From assembly GCF_017254915.1 (NCBI RefSeq), contig NZ_JAFKCT010000010.1, positions 52,669 to 116,668 of the forward strand: a stretch of 64,000 bases of DNA. The letters are read 5' to 3'. How positions within the stretch are numbered: position 1 is the stretch's first letter; each line of letters opens with the position of its first letter. A program made the translations under genes and the position numbers. The notes beneath the pieces were generated by a model. That model was not told the DNA's origin. It made no database searches and worked only from the letters and a program-made list of their open reading frames with translations. Below, piece by piece: positions 32,309 to 40,181 of this stretch. The DNA comes from Algoriphagus oliviformis (lineage in GTDB: Bacteria; Bacteroidota; Bacteroidia; Cytophagales; Cyclobacteriaceae).

Positions 32309-32629
32309 TCACTTTTGGCTATTTTCCAAGAATTCGAGGATCGTGTTGACGATTTCATTGAACGCATCCACATAGGTCGTACTACCCGCCCTGAGCTGGA
32401 CTTCGTGGATGTCTACCAGGTTCACCGCCTCGTTCATCTGGAGAAAGGAGATCTTTTGGTTGATCCGATGGACAATTTCCGAAGCCCAGAAGTGGTTTTT
32501 CAGGCTCAGTGCAAAGTGGTAAAGCTCAAGTTCCTTTGGGAGTTCGGTGAGAATGATCTTGATGATTCTCATCTTGAATTCCCTGTTCTCTCCGGAGAGA
32601 TTGTCTAGGTAGCTAAAAGTGGGCTCCAT
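32309..32629 (-). CDS. Stand-alone Hpt phosphotransfer protein (copy 2)
   Basis: 106 residues, aligned without gaps to copy 1 (27660-27980): SYLDNLSGENREFKMRIIKIILTELP, and the acceptor-helix ASEIVHRINQKISFLQM with His54 kept. The frame is intact and the differences are scattered, which suggests selection has kept it working. It is the second and last gene of its operon, 12 bp after the paralogous hypothetical gene, exactly as in copy 1, but no response regulator follows. It may feed the LytTR regulator at 26.9 kb or a distant one. Confidence 0.8.
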   Translation of the reverse strand: MEPTFSYLDNLSGENREFKMRIIKIILTELPKELELYHFALSLKNHFWASEIVHRINQKISFLQMNEAVNLVDIHEVQLRAGSTTYVDAFNEIVNTILEFLENSQK

Positions 32630-32641
32630 GGGAGTTTGGGC

Positions 32642-33040
32642 TTAGGATAGCTCTCCGCCAAAGGGAGAGTGGGAGTAGATGCTAAGGATGGAGGATTTTT
32701 GGATCGATAGGGACTGGACAGGTACAGCCTGGGGGCTGAGCATTTGGAAATTGAAGATCCAGTATAGGCGGCTCTTGGTGTGGGAGATGTGGATGAGCTT
32801 GCCTTTCCCTCCCGTGGGCTGGGCCTCGAGGTAGTCTTGGAGGGAGAGGCTGATCAGGTGGCAGAGTTTGGCAAACTTGCCGTAGATCAACGGCAGATTG
32901 CTGTCTAGTCTGGGAGTCAAGGAATAAGGTCCCCCCAATTCTTCAAAAATGCCAGCGAATAGGTCGTAGGTGTCAATGAGTTCTTCCCGAGCATCGGTCT
33001 CGGTGGCGGCTTGGCTTGCTTGTTGACTTGCTGGTTTCAT
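32642..33040 (-). CDS. Hypothetical phosphorelay-associated protein (copy 2)
   Basis: 132 residues, paralogue of 27993-28397. The block REELIDTYDLFAGIFEELGG is kept, as is HISHTKSR-x-x-WIFNFQ and the Ser-rich C-terminus (SSILSIYSHSPFGGELS); the stretch around residues 90-100 carries a 2-residue deletion. No recognised domain, signal or membrane segment. Same operon position before an Hpt gene and similar promoter elements upstream, so the duplication covered the control region too. Confidence 0.75.
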   Translation of the reverse strand: MKPASQQASQAATETDAREELIDTYDLFAGIFEELGGPYSLTPRLDSNLPLIYGKFAKLCHLISLSLQDYLEAQPTGGKGKLIHISHTKSRLYWIFNFQMLSPQAVPVQSLSIQKSSILSIYSHSPFGGELS

Positions 33041-33100
33041 AGGCTTAGAATCTGGGGGGACTGGTTGGGTGACAGAACAACTTTTTTCCTTTCATTTGCC

Positions 33101-33164
33101 CAAAACTACAGTATGCTCCTGACTCTGATCGGTACGTTCTGTTCAATGTAGTTTACCTATAGGT
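33101..33164 (-). promoter_or_regulatory. Promoter and ACCTATAGGT palindrome of operon copy 2
   Basis: Minus-strand TAGTTTTG (33101-33108) fits TAnnTTTG, and the palindrome ACCTATAGGT (33155-33164) sits in the wider kept block GTTTACCTATAGGTGAAT. Distances to the hypothetical start are within a few bases of those in copy 1. Confidence 0.6.
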
Positions 33165-33251
33165 GAATAGCATGCGTCCGTCGACAGGGCAGACAGACTT
33201 TCTCGCTTTCAGCGCCGACCCCTGCTTTTTAGCCTACAAAGCTCTCGGGAT

Positions 33252-35087
33252 TCAAGGCATGTTTTTCTTTTGGATAGTCCACTCCGAAGAGTCAGCGAGC
33301 TCGGGGGAATCTCCCCTAAAGAGCTTTCCTGCTTTCCGGTTATCTTTCAGTTGCCACTGATACCAAGCTGTGGCCACACGGGCAAATTCGCCTCCATGCG
33401 GTTGGCCGTACGTCCCACCATGTCCCACATCCATGTTACCGACGAAAACCGGTACGTGGTTGATCTGCTGAAAGTCGTCCATGCCATTTCCGTAGGCGAT
33501 GTCGGATTCCCCTCCCAAGAGATAGAGGGTAGGCACTTTTATTTTTTGCAACTGACTCTTGGCTACCTGTGGCATACCCGGCATCCCAGCTCCTGGATTT
33601 GGCAGGATACCGCTGTTGAAGACCCCTACTGTGGTGATTCGCGGATCGTCCGCTACCTCCAGCGTTTGCAGTCCACCGCAGGACATCCCGCTCACGGCGA
33701 TGTGTTCGGTGTCGATCTTTTGGTAGTAGGGGCTGTTGGGGTCGGTATTTTGCGCAATCGCCCAATCAATGGCATCCAACAGTTTTTGGGATTTGGAACG
33801 GATCTCCGTCTGCTTGGGCATGGTGCCGATGGCAATGACCAAAAAGCCGTGTGAGGCGATTTCATTCAAGAAATTAACATGCTCCCAAGGCGAGTCGAAG
33901 CAGGCTCCGTTCCCCCAGGCAAGGATGGGTAGCTTGTTCTTTCTACCGAATGCATTCAGGTCTTGGGGCTTGAAAACCGTGTGAGTCGGCAGCGAGTGCT
34001 CGGTGACCATGATCGCGGAATAGGCGCCTGTGCCTCCGTTTTCGATGATTTCGGACACGGGTTCGGCTTGAAATTTCAGTTTTTCCGAAAAGAAGGGGAG
34101 TGCTTTGGTCTGGATGCGTTCGGCGATGCGGTTGAGGTGGTCGCCTTCATAGCTTTCGTAAAGATGCGGGATCTGGTAGGCATCCAGCACCTCGTGGAGC
34201 TTTTTCGTTGCCTCGCTGATTCCTCTATCCTCTGTACCCGCATCCATGGCGATAGCCCCGAGTTTTTTCAGGTTTGGGATATATTGGTCAATGGTGGTCA
34301 GGGTACGATTCGCGATGATTTTGTTGATCACCTCGGGTCTTGCTTCTCCATCCTTGGCTGGGAGGTCGAGGTAAAAGGGCGGGTTCTTAGGATTGGGGGC
34401 AAAAGCCGCGGAGGTCGCCAGTGTGGCTACCTCAAAGAAGGAGGCCCCCTGTATTTGGTCCTTGGACATTCCTTCCAGCTTCGCAATCATTTCCGGGTTG
34501 GTCGAGGCGCCTCCGTCCATGCAGCAGGGACTCAAGGCATAGATGGCAGCATAGACCTCTGGATATTTCATCCCCAGACGTAGCGTGCCATAGCCGCCCA
34601 TGGAGTGCCCCGCCAGGCCGCGGCTTTCCTTTTTCGCGAGGGTGCGATACTTGCTGTCAACATATTGGACAAGTTCCTTCGTGACGAACGTTTCCCAGTC
34701 GCCGACCGTGGCCGAACTCGCATACATGCTTCCCTTGAAGGTGTTGAAGGCATTGGGCATCACCACGATCATTTCTTTGGAAAGACCCTCGGCAATTGAT
34801 TTTTCGATCACCTCCTGCAGGTTGATCCAGTGCGCTTCCCAGCCAAACCACTGGGAATCCGTGTCGGTGAAGCCATGGAGCATGTAGAGCACGGGAAAGC
34901 GTTTTTCCGGATGGCTTTGATAGGAGGGGGGAAGGTACACCGTCACATCCCTGTCGGCTGGATCGCCGATCAGATTTCCCTCTAGGGCAGTGCTATGTAC
35001 TTTGACTCGTTCTTTGTGGCCTTGCTGGGCTTGTGCCAAGGCCATAGGTAGGCAGGCCAAAAAGCATAGTAGAAAAATTTTTTTCAT
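33252..35087 (-). CDS. Secreted double alpha/beta-hydrolase (esterase fused to second hydrolase)
   Basis: 611 residues with a signal peptide (LPMALAQAQ). The first half (about 30-345) is an esterase-D/feruloyl-esterase-like domain: [20 protein letters not shown], nucleophile Ser in [10 protein letters not shown] (about 161), and His in YEGDHLNRI (about 316). The second half (about 350-590) is another alpha/beta hydrolase of the PHB-depolymerase/chlorophyllase-like kind: [11 protein letters not shown], nucleophile Ser in [10 protein letters not shown] (about 467), His in DVGHGGTYG (about 557). Both triads look complete. Probably a periplasmic or exported esterase acting on plant cell-wall esters; the fusion may reflect two bond types on one substrate. 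Monocistronic. Confidence 0.85.
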   Translation of the reverse strand: MKKIFLLCFLACLPMALAQAQQGHKERVKVHSTALEGNLIGDPADRDVTVYLPPSYQSHPEKRFPVLYMLHGFTDTDSQWFGWEAHWINLQEVIEKSIAEGLSKEMIVVMPNAFNTFKGSMYASSATVGDWETFVTKELVQYVDSKYRTLAKKESRGLAGHSMGGYGTLRLGMKYPEVYAAIYALSPCCMDGGASTNPEMIAKLEGMSKDQIQGASFFEVATLATSAAFAPNPKNPPFYLDLPAKDGEARPEVINKIIANRTLTTIDQYIPNLKKLGAIAMDAGTEDRGISEATKKLHEVLDAYQIPHLYESYEGDHLNRIAERIQTKALPFFSEKLKFQAEPVSEIIENGGTGAYSAIMVTEHSLPTHTVFKPQDLNAFGRKNKLPILAWGNGACFDSPWEHVNFLNEIASHGFLVIAIGTMPKQTEIRSKSQKLLDAIDWAIAQNTDPNSPYYQKIDTEHIAVSGMSCGGLQTLEVADDPRITTVGVFNSGILPNPGAGMPGMPQVAKSQLQKIKVPTLYLLGGESDIAYGNGMDDFQQINHVPVFVGNMDVGHGGTYGQPHGGEFARVATAWYQWQLKDNRKAGKLFRGDSPELADSSEWTIQKKNMP

Positions 35088-35468
35088 AGGTCAATGGGTT
35101 TCCGTTGTGACTAAAAATAAACCTTATCCCGTATCCGTCCAAGTTCCGGACTCACCACCCCCCAAGCTCTCGACTTCAGACTTCCAAACCGCCCAACACC
35201 TGTGCAGAGCGAAACCGAAGCATCCTCCTCCTCTAATTTCCCAACCCCTAACACCCCGCTGTTCGGCATTTGCAATGGCGAATGGACTATCGTAGGATTT
35301 GCAATTCGGACGAAGGATATACGATTTTTGATTTACGATTTACAGGCAGAAGACGGGAAGAATACGGCTACCCAAATTCCCACGTTAGAAAAATACCGAA
35401 GAAGCTTCCGTCTCCGATCTTCCTTCCTCCCTACCTCAATACCTCCCAAAATCCATTATATTAACCCC

Positions 35469-35939
35469 ATGAAGCTCAAGCCCTACGTACGCCCCAGGGT
35501 AGCCGTGCCGGTGTTTTGCGAAGCAAACGGCTTCTACACCACCGCCCAGCGCTCGAAGACCATGTCCCGCATCCGGTCTAAGGGCACCAAACCGGAAAAG
35601 TTGCTGAAGAAAGTCCTCTGGCAGGCCGGGGTCCGCTACAAATCCCCAAAGAAGCCCCTGCCCGGCAAGCCGGATATCAGCCTTAAAAAATATAAGCTGG
35701 TCATCTTTGTGGACGGCGTCTTTTGGCATGGGTATGACTGGGAAAACCGAAAACACAGCATCAAATCCAACCGGGAATTCTGGATCGCCAAAATCGAGCG
35801 CAACATGCAGCGCGATCAGGAAGTCAATGCCTATTACCGGTCCAAGGGCTGGACCGTGTTGAGGTTTTGGGATTTTGAGGTGAAGGGGGAGGTGGGAGAG
35901 TGTTTGAAATCAATCATTGATCAGTTACAAATGAATTAG
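35469..35939 (+). CDS. vsr: Very short patch repair (Vsr-like) endonuclease, copy 2
   Basis: 156 residues from the ATG at 35469, matched to copy 1 at 29421; the frame stays open upstream into repeat DNA, which is not coding. Same core: GTKPEKLLKKVLW, LPGKPDISLKKYKLVIFVDGVFWHGYDW, FWIAKIERNMQRDQEVNAYYRSKGWTVLRFW. Changes include V for S just before FWH and several in the Glu/Lys-rich loop after it. It begins the defence-type island and lies about 5.2 kb before a cytosine-5 methyltransferase, whose deamination damage it could repair. Confidence 0.85.
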   Translation: MKLKPYVRPRVAVPVFCEANGFYTTAQRSKTMSRIRSKGTKPEKLLKKVLWQAGVRYKSPKKPLPGKPDISLKKYKLVIFVDGVFWHGYDWENRKHSIKSNREFWIAKIERNMQRDQEVNAYYRSKGWTVLRFWDFEVKGEVGECLKSIIDQLQMN

Positions 35940-35974
35940 GGCATACGCATAATAGAAAAGCTGGACTTCAAAAG

Positions 35975-36010
35975 TTTCAATGTCCCGTTGGATTTCAATG
36001 TCCCGTTGGA
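35975..36010 (+). repeat. Tandem 18-bp repeat upstream of the Abi RNA promoter
   Basis: Two exact copies of TTTCAATGTCCCGTTGGA (35975-35992 and 35993-36010). The second copy supplies the TTG that serves as the -33 element of the promoter next to it. Confidence 0.9.
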
Positions 36011-36036
36011 TAATATAATCGAATTATTTACCTTTG
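36006..36036 (+). promoter_or_regulatory. Bacteroidota-type promoter for the Abi-associated RNA
   Basis: TTG at 36006-36008, 20 bp, then TACCTTTG at 36029-36036, an exact match to TAnnTTTG. Predicted transcript start is about 36042-36045. Confidence 0.65.
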
Positions 36037-36042
36037 GTTTAT

Positions 36043-36093
36043 CAATCCCCTGCACGCCTCTGTTTACATGCGCATCTTGCAGGGCTTTTTTTT
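36043..36093 (+). ncRNA. Candidate small RNA with its own terminator upstream of abi_2
   Basis: From the predicted start, about 50 nt: a CCCTGCA arm (36048-36054), 23 nt of loop and TGCAGGG (36078-36084), then C and eight T (36086-36093), a textbook intrinsic terminator, 23 bp before the Abi ATG. So most transcripts should end before the gene. From memory, a conserved RNA motif (abiF RNA) is described upstream of abiF/Abi_2 genes and would fit this spot; I cannot verify the match. It may be an antitoxin or a regulator of the HEPN toxin. Confidence 0.5.
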
Positions 36094-36116
36094 GCCAAAT
36101 TTTTCAATTTTTTAAC

Positions 36117-37013
36117 ATGAGATACGAAAAGCCGCCAATCTCGACAGACGATCATATTCGACTTTTAAGACAAAGAGGTCTTCTTATTAGGGATGAAAAG
36201 CATGCGACAAAGTTCATCGAATCGATCGGATATTATCGGTTGACCGGCTACATGTATCATCTGCAATCCTCGGATGGCGATCATGGATTTTATCCGGGCA
36301 TCACCTTTGGCCAAGTGATCGATACCTATCATTTTGACAAAAAACTAAGGATGCTATTGATGGATTACCTCGAAAGAATCGAGGTGTCGCTTCGCGCGTT
36401 GATGACTAATCGCTTCAGTCTGGAGTTCGGTTTTTTCTGGTACACCGATGTTACCCTTTTCGACAGAAGAGATGTCTTTGATATGATTCAGGCTGACATT
36501 CATGATTCTGTGGGGGATGAAAAAGAGCAGTTTATCAAAGCATTCAAATCAAAATACACCTCAGAAAGACTTCCTCCTTCTAATATGGCATTGGAGCTCC
36601 TTTCTTTTGGGAAACTGACAAGGCTATACGACGGATTAAAGTCGGCCGGCGGCAAAAACGATATTGCCTCAGCGTTTGGTCTGCCGAGCAGTATTCTGTC
36701 TTCTTGGCTGATTTACCTGAACAACGTTCGAAATGTATGTGCTCATCATTGCAGACTCTGGAATAGAAGAATCACTGCCGATAGACCTGCAATCCCCACC
36801 CGTAAAAAATATGCGTTTGCCGGATTTTGGGATGAACACTCCAATACGACAGTTTATGGCGTAGTCACATTGATTTCAAAATTGCTCGATTCCATTTCGC
36901 CTGGTCACAGGTTCAGGCAAAAACTGATTGATCTTCTGGAAAATTTTCCGGAAATCAATAAAATATACATGGGTTTCCCCACTGATTGGAAAACTACGGC
37001 TGCATTTCTCTAG
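36117..37013 (+). CDS. Abi_2 family abortive-infection HEPN protein
   Basis: 298 residues from the ATG at 36117; a frame-open start at 35988 would run through the promoter and terminator and is rejected. Family marks: KPPISTDDHIRLLRQRGL, FIESIGYYRLTGYMYHLQ, FDKKLRMLLMDYLERIEVSLRALMTN, and the HEPN catalytic motif RNxxxH at Arg205-His210 (NVRNVCAHHCRLWNR). Abi_2 (AbiD/AbiF-like) proteins block phage growth, probably as RNases that are held inactive until infection. A terminated small RNA precedes the gene. Convergent with another HEPN-like gene, 4 bp between stops. Confidence 0.9.
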   Translation: MRYEKPPISTDDHIRLLRQRGLLIRDEKHATKFIESIGYYRLTGYMYHLQSSDGDHGFYPGITFGQVIDTYHFDKKLRMLLMDYLERIEVSLRALMTNRFSLEFGFFWYTDVTLFDRRDVFDMIQADIHDSVGDEKEQFIKAFKSKYTSERLPPSNMALELLSFGKLTRLYDGLKSAGGKNDIASAFGLPSSILSSWLIYLNNVRNVCAHHCRLWNRRITADRPAIPTRKKYAFAGFWDEHSNTTVYGVVTLISKLLDSISPGHRFRQKLIDLLENFPEINKIYMGFPTDWKTTAAFL

Positions 37014-37017
37014 AGAA

Positions 37018-37455
37018 TCAAACCTGGTATTCTCTCAACATCCCATTTAATCTTCTCCGAGTCTCGCTGAATTCTTGGATCTGTCGCTCCAATTCTGCTC
37101 TGGTAAAACTCTCGGTGAAGCGTTGAACCCCCGTTTTTGAAGACTTAAACCGATGTTTGATGTATAGCTCTTCATTTGACATACTCTTCAAGATCATCGA
37201 GTGCGCCAGCGAATTTCTCAGCTCTCGGAAGCAGTCGACCTCATCCATCAGCTCAATAAGCTCCTCAGTTTTGTCAAATCCGGATTCAGCTACTTTGGCG
37301 CGGTATTCTTTCATCTTGACGCCAGTATTGATGTTACCCATAAACTCAAACTTGGACTGAGTCAGGCCGATTTTATACAATAGGTGATCAAGCAGGAATT
37401 CAGCATTGCCAAATCCCAACAGTGCTCTTCCAACCAAGCTTTCTATTTCTGCCAT
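37018..37455 (-). CDS. HEPN-like hypothetical protein
   Basis: 145 residues, all-alpha. A RNxxxH motif at Arg80-His85 (FRELRNSLAHSMI) follows a long helix, the hallmark of HEPN RNases and HEPN-fold toxins; the first helix (GRALLGFGNAEFLLDHLLYKIG) also fits. No family name recognised. It is convergent with the Abi_2 HEPN gene (4 bp between stops), so two potential HEPN toxins are back to back. It has no obvious antitoxin next to it, apart from the small zinc-ribbon frame divergent from it. Confidence 0.65.
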   Translation of the reverse strand: MAEIESLVGRALLGFGNAEFLLDHLLYKIGLTQSKFEFMGNINTGVKMKEYRAKVAESGFDKTEELIELMDEVDCFRELRNSLAHSMILKSMSNEELYIKHRFKSSKTGVQRFTESFTRAELERQIQEFSETRRRLNGMLREYQV

Positions 37456-37603
37456 AACCTCGTCGATAAGCCATTTATATTTAGTCGAATGTCGTTGATC
37501 CTTTTCATACCCTTGCCATATCGCAGATTGAATGACACACCTTGTCGCAGATGAAGACGGTCACTACGTTGGAATTGTGGAAATCCGGTAATTTTCGTCA
37601 TCA

Positions 37604-37801
37604 ATGAAAAAGTCCCTGATTGACCATCAAACTATCCTGACTGACCAGCCACAAACCTGCTCCGTTTGCGGACTTCGAAGCGAAATACTTTCAGATCTAA
37701 GTCATACGCTGGCCAAAACACAGCTTCACCGATGTCCCGACAAGGGATGCGGATTTGAATTTGTCGCAACTGCCGAAGATGAACAAGCATTTCTCTCCTG
37801 A
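37604..37801 (+). CDS. Small zinc-ribbon-like protein (tentative)
   Basis: 65 residues: CSVCGLR near 19-22 and HRCPDKGCGFEF near 43-49 give a CxxC...CxxxxC pattern that could bind zinc. Starts 148 bp from the divergent HEPN-like gene. No family recognised, and the size is marginal, but cysteine spacing and a sensible start favour a real gene over chance. Possible antitoxin or RNA-binding partner; speculative. Confidence 0.4.
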   Translation: MKKSLIDHQTILTDQPQTCSVCGLRSEILSDLSHTLAKTQLHRCPDKGCGFEFVATAEDEQAFLS

Positions 37802-38108
37802 AGGCCACGACTTAGCAAAAAATGAGGGACTAACTGAGGGAGTACGAGGGTGTAAATGAGGGAGTAACTGAGGATGTAAATCCCAACAGGACAACAGAGG
37901 TGTGGCTTTGCATCTGAAGCTTGCCCTGCTATTACAAAACATCAATCGGAGAGGCGCGGTGGGCCGACGCAAAAGCGGGCCGGCGTCCGGCCTTGCGGGA
38001 GGAAGCTTTTTTGCGTCTTGATTTTTTCGTTCTTTTTCATCAAGGAAAAAGGACATAAAGGAAGAGAGCAATGTATGCTGCCCACTACTATATTCAAAGC
38101 ATTCAGGC
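37802..38108. other. Intergenic region with degenerate short repeats and a GC-rich hairpin
   Basis: Starts with degenerate tandem AATGAGGGAGTAACTGAGG-like units (37,820-37,880). A GGCCGG-CGT-CCGGCC hairpin lies at 37978-37992 inside GC-rich DNA, followed by TTTTTTGCGTCTTGATTTTTTC and TTTTTCATCAAGGAAAAAG. The minus-strand open frame here looks like repeat-derived sequence and is not called. Confidence 0.5.
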
Positions 38109-38417
38109 CTAGTCCCCCTTCACCACCCCTTCCAAAAACTCCATCACATCCCTTCCATCCGTAGCCGGATCATCGGTATTTTCAAACTCCTCAAACTCAT
38201 GCCATTCATGATCCACTTCCGGATTATAGGAACTAGCATGCAGCCGGGCTAGTCCCCAGTCCTGTGGCACGAAAAACTCCTCCGAGATCAGTTTTCCCCG
38301 TAGCAGGTCTGTGGCCGCTTCGACGGACATTCCGGCAGGATTGGCAAAGACCATGCTCCCAAATTCCTTGTAATTATGCGCATCCCGGTAGCGGTAGTTC
38401 AGGCGGATGTTTTTCAT
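38109..38417 (-). CDS. Hypothetical acidic protein
   Basis: 102 residues from the ATG at 38417; a longer start (to 38528, through MNSFDK) is possible and cannot be excluded. No family recognised. It opens MKNIRLNYRYRDAHNYKEFG and ends in an acidic tail (HEWHEFEEFENTDDPATDG). I have the impression of similar proteins in Bacteroidota defence neighbourhoods, but that is recollection. Divergent from the DUF3883 gene, so both promoters lie in 38418-38560. Confidence 0.6.
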   Translation of the reverse strand: MKNIRLNYRYRDAHNYKEFGSMVFANPAGMSVEAATDLLRGKLISEEFFVPQDWGLARLHASSYNPEVDHEWHEFEEFENTDDPATDGRDVMEFLEGVVKGD

Positions 38418-38560
38418 GGGGTTAAATTCTCCAATCCCAGGATAACTATCCAGATACTCGTCACCAACTGTCTGGCTTCTGCAACTTGTTTTGTCAAAAG
38501 AGTTCATTAGTTTGGTCTTATAAATCAAAGTCGTCAGCTCTTATAGCATTTAGTCCATTA

Positions 38561-39397
38561 ATGAAAGAAGATTGGTCAGAACAAGAGGTCGAATTGGCTA
38601 TTGCCGACTATTTCCAAATGCTTAAAAATGAGCTTCATGGACGGCCTTACAACAAGTCCGCTCATCGAAAGGAGTTAATTCGGCTTCTGAAAAACAGATC
38701 AGAAGGATCAATAGAATTCAAACACCAGAACATCAGTGCCGTATTGGCCAAGTTTGGCATCCCTTTCATAAAAGGATATAAGCCGCGATGGAATTACCAG
38801 CAGGTACTTGAAGATAAGGCAGCTTCTTACATCCAAATTCACTTCACTGAATTTGAGCATAGCTTTGAGCGCTTTGCCGAAATGGTTCCTGAATTGGCCA
38901 ATCCCAGTAAGGACTTCGAAACCATGCTGGTGTCGCCGCCAAAGATCGAAGAGGTAGCGGAGCCACGGGCTCTTTACAAAAGACGGCCAGTCAAGATTAA
39001 CTACCTCCAGCGGGAGCAGGCAAATCAGGAACTCGGCAGTAGGGGAGAATCACTGGTGATTGAGTATGAGAAATGGAGGTTAAATGAACAGGGATTGCAT
39101 AATCTCTCCGAAAAGGTGGAATTGGTTTCTGCCTATGACGATGGCGCTGGCTTCGATATCCTGTCCCGAAACCCAAATGGCACCGACAAATACATCGAAG
39201 TTAAGACCACAAAGCTGGCCAAGGAGACCCCGATCTTTTTTACCTCAAATGAATACAGGTTTTCAAGGGAAAATGAGGCAAATTATCATCTCTATCGGGT
39301 GTTCGATTTCGGGAAGTCTCCCAAGTTCTTTACGCTCCTAGGTGACTTTGATTCGTTCTGTACCAAAGAACCGGTGCAGTACAGGGGGTGGTTTTGA
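38561..39397 (+). CDS. DUF3883 domain protein, probable PD-(D/E)XK nuclease
   Basis: 278 residues from the ATG at 38561; an upstream in-frame start at 38486 would overlap the divergent gene's region. The first 90 residues hold a conserved-looking block (HRKELIRLLKNRSEGSIEFKHQNISAVLAKFG, GYKPRWNYQ), perhaps DNA-binding. The C-terminal DUF3883 domain, about 160-270, has the nuclease core DDGAGFDILSRN...YIEVKTTKL, that is Asp and E-x-K of a restriction-endonuclease-like fold. DUF3883 occurs in restriction and other defence proteins. First gene of a same-strand run with the cyclase-like gene 31 bp downstream. Confidence 0.75.
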   Translation: MKEDWSEQEVELAIADYFQMLKNELHGRPYNKSAHRKELIRLLKNRSEGSIEFKHQNISAVLAKFGIPFIKGYKPRWNYQQVLEDKAASYIQIHFTEFEHSFERFAEMVPELANPSKDFETMLVSPPKIEEVAEPRALYKRRPVKINYLQREQANQELGSRGESLVIEYEKWRLNEQGLHNLSEKVELVSAYDDGAGFDILSRNPNGTDKYIEVKTTKLAKETPIFFTSNEYRFSRENEANYHLYRVFDFGKSPKFFTLLGDFDSFCTKEPVQYRGWF

Positions 39398-39428
39398 CTT
39401 TCTTTGTTTTCACCTTGATAATATTTAT

Positions 39429-40181
39429 ATGAAAAAATTCATCGCATATTTTGATTACTTGGGTTTTCGACAATTCATCGAGAAGAATGATGTGCTTGAC
39501 CAAGAAAAAGGAATGAGCCACATATTCAGAGAAATCGAGCAGGCTATTGCAAAACAAAAAACAAAAGATGCGCCGCATGGTATAGTCGCAGATTTAGAAA
39601 AAAGTAACATTAATTGCATCAATTTCTCTGACACAATCATTTTTTGGACTGAAGATGACGGTATAGAGTCTCTGAAAGAGATTCTCGAAGTTTCGTATAT
39701 ATTCAATTGGAGAACTAATGGTTATTTTTTTCCTGCAAGGGGAGCGGTTGTTCATGGAGAACTAGAAGGAGTTGACTTTTCTTATTTGAATGGCAGGGGC
39801 AATAAATACAATATTAACTCAGTATATGGTAGAGGGCTAATCTCCGCGTATGAAAAAGCTGAGTCCCAGAATTGGGCTGGAACGGTAATAGATCAATCTG
39901 TTGTCGATTACCTTACGGATAAGGGCGAGGTCCCTGGCGCTTTTTTGGAGCCTTGGTGTATTCCATATTTCATTCCATACAAAAATGGAGTTTTGGAGAA
40001 AGAAGAATTTGCATTTATGCTCGTCAAAGGTGGCTTAAATGAGGAAGCTTTTAAAAATAGGAGTAAAGGAATAAGGGATAACTTTGAAAGCTACAACAAA
40101 GGGCCTTTAGATCCTGGGACAGAGGGAAAATTGAAAAATACGATTGAATTTTTAAGGTGTTTCAAAAGTTCAAGCGAATGA
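39429..40181 (+). CDS. Class III nucleotide cyclase-like protein
   Basis: 250 residues from the ATG at 39429. No signal or membrane segment. The pattern follows class III cyclases, including the uridylate/cytidylate cyclases of Pycsar defence: Asp9 in IAYFDYLGF, Asp68 in INFSDTIIF (the two metal-binding Asp), RGAVVHGEL (102-112), and VYGRGLISAYEKAE...GTVID (132-156), the GxxxxxA...E...G-x-V signature. The usual Asn/Arg pair that stabilises the transition state is not obvious, so activity is uncertain. Its stop overlaps the next start by ATGA, coupling it to an HNH endonuclease. I infer a signalling enzyme of a defence pair; it might be inactive or bind a nucleotide only. Confidence 0.55.
   Translation: MKKFIAYFDYLGFRQFIEKNDVLDQEKGMSHIFREIEQAIAKQKTKDAPHGIVADLEKSNINCINFSDTIIFWTEDDGIESLKEILEVSYIFNWRTNGYFFPARGAVVHGELEGVDFSYLNGRGNKYNINSVYGRGLISAYEKAESQNWAGTVIDQSVVDYLTDKGEVPGAFLEPWCIPYFIPYKNGVLEKEEFAFMLVKGGLNEEAFKNRSKGIRDNFESYNKGPLDPGTEGKLKNTIEFLRCFKSSSE

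Noticed and set aside
35202-35468. N-terminal extension of vsr copy 2
   Set aside because: The extension is repeat DNA; the paralogue starts at the matching ATG with the same upstream bases.
35988-36116. Abi_2 start at 35988
   Set aside because: It would translate through the promoter, the hairpin and the T8 run; the family-like sequence begins at MRYEKPPIS.
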